Origin: Nocardia donostiensis
Lineage (GTDB): Bacteria; Actinomycetota; Actinomycetes; Mycobacteriales; Mycobacteriaceae
Assembly (NCBI RefSeq): GCF_002081715.1
Contig: NZ_MUKP01000028.1
Location: 21,406 to 85,405 of the forward strand
Length of the DNA: 64,000 bases
Reading direction: 5' to 3'
The notes beneath the pieces were generated by a model. The model saw only the letters and a program-made list of their open reading frames with translations. It had not been told where the DNA came from and made no database searches. Positions 61,082 through 64,000 of this stretch are shown here, in pieces. Within the stretch, counting starts at the first letter, position 1, and every line of letters starts with the position of its first letter. A program made the position numbers and the translations under genes.

Positions 61082-61735
61082 ATGTTGGCCAAGGCTTCGT
61101 CGCTCTGGTATGTCGATGCCACCGATCCGGCGGCGGTGCTGCGCGGCGGGCACGATCCCGATCCGGCGGCGGCGCAGACGCTGGCCAGGCAGTTGTATCC
61201 CGGACTAGAGGTGGTTCCGACCAAGGTCGCCTCCCTGGGCGGCTGTGCCGGGCCGGAGGTGGACGAGGTGTACCTGGGTTGCTTCCCCGGCGTCACCGTG
61301 GTGTGTTCGGCGCAGGCGATGCGGGTGCGCCCGAGCTCGATGCCGGAGCTGCTGGTTCGCCCGCGGGCCTGCGAACACACGTATCTGGTGTCGTTCGACG
61401 CCGCGTACGGTTGGGGTGCGTTCGCGCATTGGGAGCGCGGTGAGCTGCGGCGGGCGTTCAGCTCGACCCGCGTATACATCCTGGAGGACGTGGGGCTGCC
61501 GTTGACATGGGAGCGGCCGTTCTGGGCGGGTGAGCATCCGGTGCAGTGGCGGCCGTGGGATCTGCCGGACCCGCAGGCGCTGCCGTTCGAACCATCGGAC
61601 TTTGCGGAAGCGGCAGGCCAGGAATGGCTCGGATTCCATTTCCGGGCTCCAACGCAAGACGGCGAGATCGCGCCCGGTGATATCGCGGTGTGCGGGTTCA
61701 CCCTGACCAGTCAGCGCCGCAAGGCGAGCACATAG
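61082..61735 (+). CDS. DUF6928-like hypothetical protein
   Basis: ATG 61082 follows GGGAGGTG with 6 bases spacing, better than the frame start at 61049. The 217 residues start MLAKASSLWYVDATDPAAVLRGG, then RQLYPGLEVVPTKVASLGG, resembling the opening of DUF6928 proteins as I recall. Further on are ACEHTYLVSFDAAYGWGAFAHW and LPFEPSDFAEAAGQEWLGF. It looks cytosolic. Function unknown. The last 25 bases overlap the convergent DUF2537 gene. Confidence 0.68.
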   Translation: MLAKASSLWYVDATDPAAVLRGGHDPDPAAAQTLARQLYPGLEVVPTKVASLGGCAGPEVDEVYLGCFPGVTVVCSAQAMRVRPSSMPELLVRPRACEHTYLVSFDAAYGWGAFAHWERGELRRAFSSTRVYILEDVGLPLTWERPFWAGEHPVQWRPWDLPDPQALPFEPSDFAEAAGQEWLGFHFRAPTQDGEIAPGDIAVCGFTLTSQRRKAST

Positions 61736-62061
61736 ATCAGCAGGGCCATCAGCCAGCCCGCCACAACTCCCACGAATCCGAGCACCAGCGCCGCCCAGCC
61801 GGACAAGATGCCCGCGGCGCCGCCCGCCAACACCCACCGGGTCACCGGGGTATTGCGCCAGCGCCAGGCCGTCGGCGCCACACCTGCGACAGCGACCACG
61901 TTCACCGTAACCGCCAGCAGCGGATGCACCTGCGCCAGCGCGGCGCCGAAGGCGTACACACCGACCGCGGTCAGCACCGCGACCAGCGCCACGACCGGGA
62001 TACCCGCCCCCCAAGGTGTCGGGACCTGGTCCCGGTATGGGCCGGGCGGCGGCCCGTTCAC
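61711..62061 (-). CDS. DUF2537 membrane protein (Rv0882-like)
   Basis: The 116 residues hold a short Pro-rich N-terminus, then four hydrophobic segments (GIPVVALVAVLTAVGVYAFG, HPLLAVTVNVVAVAGVAPTA, WVLAGGAAGILSGWAALVL, FVGVVAGWLMALLIYVLAL). The TPWGAG and WRWRNTPVTRW motifs match DUF2537. GTG 62061 overlaps the stop of the methyltransferase gene (GTGA). The pair corresponds to Rv0881-Rv0882. Confidence 0.82.
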   Translation of the reverse strand: MNGPPPGPYRDQVPTPWGAGIPVVALVAVLTAVGVYAFGAALAQVHPLLAVTVNVVAVAGVAPTAWRWRNTPVTRWVLAGGAAGILSGWAALVLGFVGVVAGWLMALLIYVLALRR

Positions 62062-62861
62062 GATGTCCTCACCCGTTCATAGAACGCCATCGCAGCGGCA
62101 GTGGCCACATTCAGCGAGTCGGTTCCCGGCGACATCGGGATCCGGGCCCGGATATCGCTGGCGGCCATGGCCGCCTCAGACAGCCCCGGCCCTTCCGCAC
62201 CCAGCAGCAGCGCGACCCGTTCTCCGGTCATTGCCGCGGCGAGATTACGCGCGGCAGGGTCCGGGGTGAGCGCGACGACCTGAAAACCGCTGCGCCGCAA
62301 TATCCCCAGGCCGTCGGGCCAGTCGGGGATGCGGGCGAACGGCACGCGGAGCACATGCCCCATGGACACTCGCACCGAACGCCGATACAGCGGGTCGGCG
62401 CAGCGCGGGCCGAACAGGACCGCGTCGACACCGAGACCGGCCGCATTGCGGAACATCGACCCCAGGTTCTCGTGGTCGTTCACCCCTTCGAGCACGGCAA
62501 CGGTGCGCGCAGTGGTGAGCAGCTGCTCCAACGGCGGTTCCGGGCGCTTAGTGGCGACCGCGAGCACACCCCGATTGAGGTGGAAGCCGACGATCTGGGC
62601 CATCACCTCGGCCGAGGCCCGGTAGTAGGGAATATAGACAGCGCTGAGGTCGGTGGCCAGCTCCTCGTACCGTTTCGTCACCCCGAGCAGCGCGTGCGGC
62701 CGGAACGGGGAATCGAGCATCCGCCGCACCACCACGCTCCCCTCCGCGATGACCAAACCTTTACCGCCGGGCCGATCCGGTCGCCGGTCCGCCGCTTTCA
62801 GATCGCGGAAGTCGTCGACGCGCGGATCGGCGACGTCGTCCACATCAACAACCACCGCCAC
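62058..62861 (-). CDS. SpoU/TrmH-family RNA 2'-O-methyltransferase (Rv0881-like)
   Basis: Knotted SPOUT methyltransferase of 267 residues. The N-terminal substrate-binding region (KGLVIAEGSVVVRRML) precedes the three SpoU motifs: EGVNDHENLGSMFRNAAGLG, LLLGAEGPGLSEAA and IPMSPGTDSLNVATAAAMAF. It methylates a ribose in rRNA or tRNA; Rv0881 is annotated for rRNA. GTG 62861 is chosen; TTG 62867 is two codons earlier. Confidence 0.9.
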   Translation of the reverse strand: MAVVVDVDDVADPRVDDFRDLKAADRRPDRPGGKGLVIAEGSVVVRRMLDSPFRPHALLGVTKRYEELATDLSAVYIPYYRASAEVMAQIVGFHLNRGVLAVATKRPEPPLEQLLTTARTVAVLEGVNDHENLGSMFRNAAGLGVDAVLFGPRCADPLYRRSVRVSMGHVLRVPFARIPDWPDGLGILRRSGFQVVALTPDPAARNLAAAMTGERVALLLGAEGPGLSEAAMAASDIRARIPMSPGTDSLNVATAAAMAFYERVRTS

Positions 62862-62940
62862 AACCAACTATCCTGCCAACCCGTTTGCCAGGGGCAGCGG
62901 CACGGGTGCGAAACCCGCACTGCACTGGCATGCTTGAAGA

Positions 62941-63357
62941 ATGAAGCCGATCCAGCTCATCCTCAATATCCTCTGGCTCGTTTTCGCCGGTTTCTGGATG
63001 GCGGTCGGCTATCTGGTCGCGGCGCTGATCTGCTTCGTCCTGATCATCACCATCCCGTTCGGGGTCGCGGCGTTGCGCAACGCCGCCTATGTGCTGTGGC
63101 CGTTCGGCCGGACCACGGTGGAGAAACCGGGCGCGGGCGCGGGTTCGATGATCGGCAACATCATCTGGTTCATCGTGGCCGGCTGGTGGCTGGCGCTGGG
63201 GCATCTGGCTACCAGCATCCCGCTGTTCATCTCGATTATCGGGATCCCGTTCGGATGGGCCAATCTGAAGCTCATCCCGCTGGCGCTGTTCCCACTGGGA
63301 CGCGAGATCGTCGACAGCGATCAGGCGTTCGCTTCGGGGTACCGGTACTCGCGGTAG
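62941..63357 (+). CDS. YccF-domain membrane protein
   Basis: The 138 residues hold two copies of the YccF domain, each with NI.W.V.AG.W.A.G.......I..I.IPFG (LNILWLVFAGFWMAVGYL ... ITIPFG, and GNIIWFIVAGWWLALGHL ... IIGIPFG). There are about four membrane segments. Function unknown. ATG 62941 is close to a possible -10 box and may be leaderless. Confidence 0.9.
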   Translation: MKPIQLILNILWLVFAGFWMAVGYLVAALICFVLIITIPFGVAALRNAAYVLWPFGRTTVEKPGAGAGSMIGNIIWFIVAGWWLALGHLATSIPLFISIIGIPFGWANLKLIPLALFPLGREIVDSDQAFASGYRYSR

Positions 63358-63369
63358 CGCAGGGTGCGG

Positions 63370-63807
63370 CTATTCGGAATCGGTGACGATCTGATTCATG
63401 ATCGCCACCGCGCGGGCGAGCACGTCGAGCTGTTCCGGGGCCAGGGTGGACAGCCGGTCGGTCATCCACTCTTCCCGCGCGCTGGCCTCGTCGGCGATCA
63501 GCGCCGAACCTGCCTCCGACAGCGAAACGATGACCTGCCTGCCGTCGGTCGGATGCGGATCGCGAGCGACCAAGCCCAGATCGGTGAGCGAGGCGATAAC
63601 TCTGGTCATCGAAGGCGGCTGCACCCTTTCCTTGGCAGCCAGCGCACCGGGCGTCATCGCGCCGTCGCGGTGCAGGGTGGCCAGCACCGACAGCTGGGTC
63701 AGCGATATCTGCGAATCAGTGCGCCGTCCGCGCAGATGCCGCGTCAAACGCACGACCGCCAGCGATAGCTCACTCGCGAGCGTTCGAACATCCGATGGCC
63801 TTGTCAC
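63370..63807 (-). CDS. MarR-family regulator (Rv0880-like)
   Basis: From GTG 63807 (VTRPSDVRTLASEL) the 145 residues form the MarR winged helix: ISLTQLSVLATLHRDGAMTPGAL, recognition helix VQPPSMTRVIASLTDLGLV, wing RDPHPTDGRQVIVSLSEAG and a C-terminal dimer helix. A perfect dyad lies 12 bases upstream. It diverges from the DUF2530 gene, the same arrangement as Rv0879c-Rv0880. The ligand is unknown. Confidence 0.9.
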   Translation of the reverse strand: MTRPSDVRTLASELSLAVVRLTRHLRGRRTDSQISLTQLSVLATLHRDGAMTPGALAAKERVQPPSMTRVIASLTDLGLVARDPHPTDGRQVIVSLSEAGSALIADEASAREEWMTDRLSTLAPEQLDVLARAVAIMNQIVTDSE

Positions 63808-63818
63808 AGTGCTGACGA

Positions 63819-63832
63819 TACGGTACACCGTA
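63819..63832. promoter_or_regulatory. MarR operator in the divergent promoter
   Basis: TACGGT-AC-ACCGTA is a perfect 6+2+6 dyad. It lies between the MarR start (63807) and the divergent GTG at 63868 and would allow control of both genes. Confidence 0.6.
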
Positions 63833-63867
63833 CTTCCCGGCGCAGATACCGGGTTTAGTCTGAGCTG

Positions 63868-64000
63868 GTGACTCAGCAGGTGCCGCAGATACCGCCGCGA
63901 CTAACCGATCCTCGGCCGGTTCTGGCGATCGGTTGTGCGCTGTGGGCGGTGGCAACTGTCGTGGTATGGCTCAGCGGGGAACGCTGGGAAGCGGCGCGGC
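63868..64000 (+). CDS. DUF2530-like membrane protein, 5' part
   Basis: GTG 63868 lies 6 bases after TAGTCT (63856-63861), a leaderless arrangement. The 44 visible residues read VTQQVPQIPPRLTDPRPVLA, then IGCALWAVATVVVWLSG, matching the start of DUF2530 proteins (PPRL.DPRPVL..G...W..A). The gene continues past the window edge. Confidence 0.7.
   Translation, partial: MTQQVPQIPPRLTDPRPVLAIGCALWAVATVVVWLSGERWEAAR

Noticed and set aside
59441..61153. 570-codon open frame on the minus strand
   Set aside because: Antisense shadow of sepH and the tandem repeat; composition is Arg/Gly-rich with no motif or ribosome site.

Overview
The window comes from a high-GC mycolic-acid actinobacterium, most likely Nocardia. 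The evidence is a close homologue of the Nocardia rifampicin monooxygenase Rox under a rifamycin-associated element, a PatA-type acyltransferase, ESX/WXG100 proteins, a conservon (CvnA-D), and a long stretch collinear in gene content with Mycobacterium tuberculosis Rv0879c-Rv0909 (DUF2530, MarR, SpoU methyltransferase, DUF2537, SepH, SerC, CitA, GltA2, PrrAB, AccD3, EchA6, an MBL hydrolase, MT0933-type antitoxin). These homologies are recalled, not searched. Many starts look leaderless (GTG/ATG 6-8 bases after a TANNNT box), as is normal in this group.

Left part (1-10.3 kb) is accessory: a collapsed VapBC module behind an intact-looking operator, a stand-alone PatA-like acyltransferase with a small upstream ORF, and a toxin island. 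The island holds a 1541-residue type VII-style toxin (WXG100-like helical head, Gly-rich membrane region, degenerate kinase-like module, seven FHA-like modules, C-terminal HEFGH zincin) with a small downstream candidate immunity gene. Divergent from it is a 585-residue WXG100 protein ending in what looks like a dead zincin, followed by the broken 3' end of a Fic gene.

10.3-31.7 kb: a 30-codon ORF with a perfect ribosome site, two hairpins, the rifamycin-associated element, rox and an ABC exporter; then an NlpC/P60 hydrolase, an XRE-cupin regulator diverging from a methyltransferase, a CocE/NonD hydrolase, an Rv1264-like adenylate cyclase, an ADP-ribosyltransferase remnant, an Scr1/DUF397 pair, RluA-type pseudouridine synthase, CpdA-like phosphoesterase, AraC regulator, CDF metal exporter, a fused ECF transporter with its EcfT, and a YbaB-WXG100 pair with a secreted protein.

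31.7-40.9 kb: two MT0933-type antitoxins without partners, a frameshifted toxin remnant, LigD, an MBL hydrolase overlapping echA6, a flavoprotein, an aldo/keto reductase and an XRE/membrane-protein pair with a palindromic promoter.

41-64 kb is mostly core: a conservon whose GTPase overlaps accD3 and whose sensor kinase carries about 32 LPQR repeats, PrpE-type acyl-CoA synthetase, a haemophore-like protein, PrrAB, FKBP, two citrate synthases, PdxH, SerC, SepH, a 110-bp tandem repeat, DUF6928/DUF2537 proteins, a SpoU methyltransferase, YccF, a MarR regulator with its operator and the start of a DUF2530 gene. No rRNA, tRNA, CRISPR array or insertion sequence was recognised.
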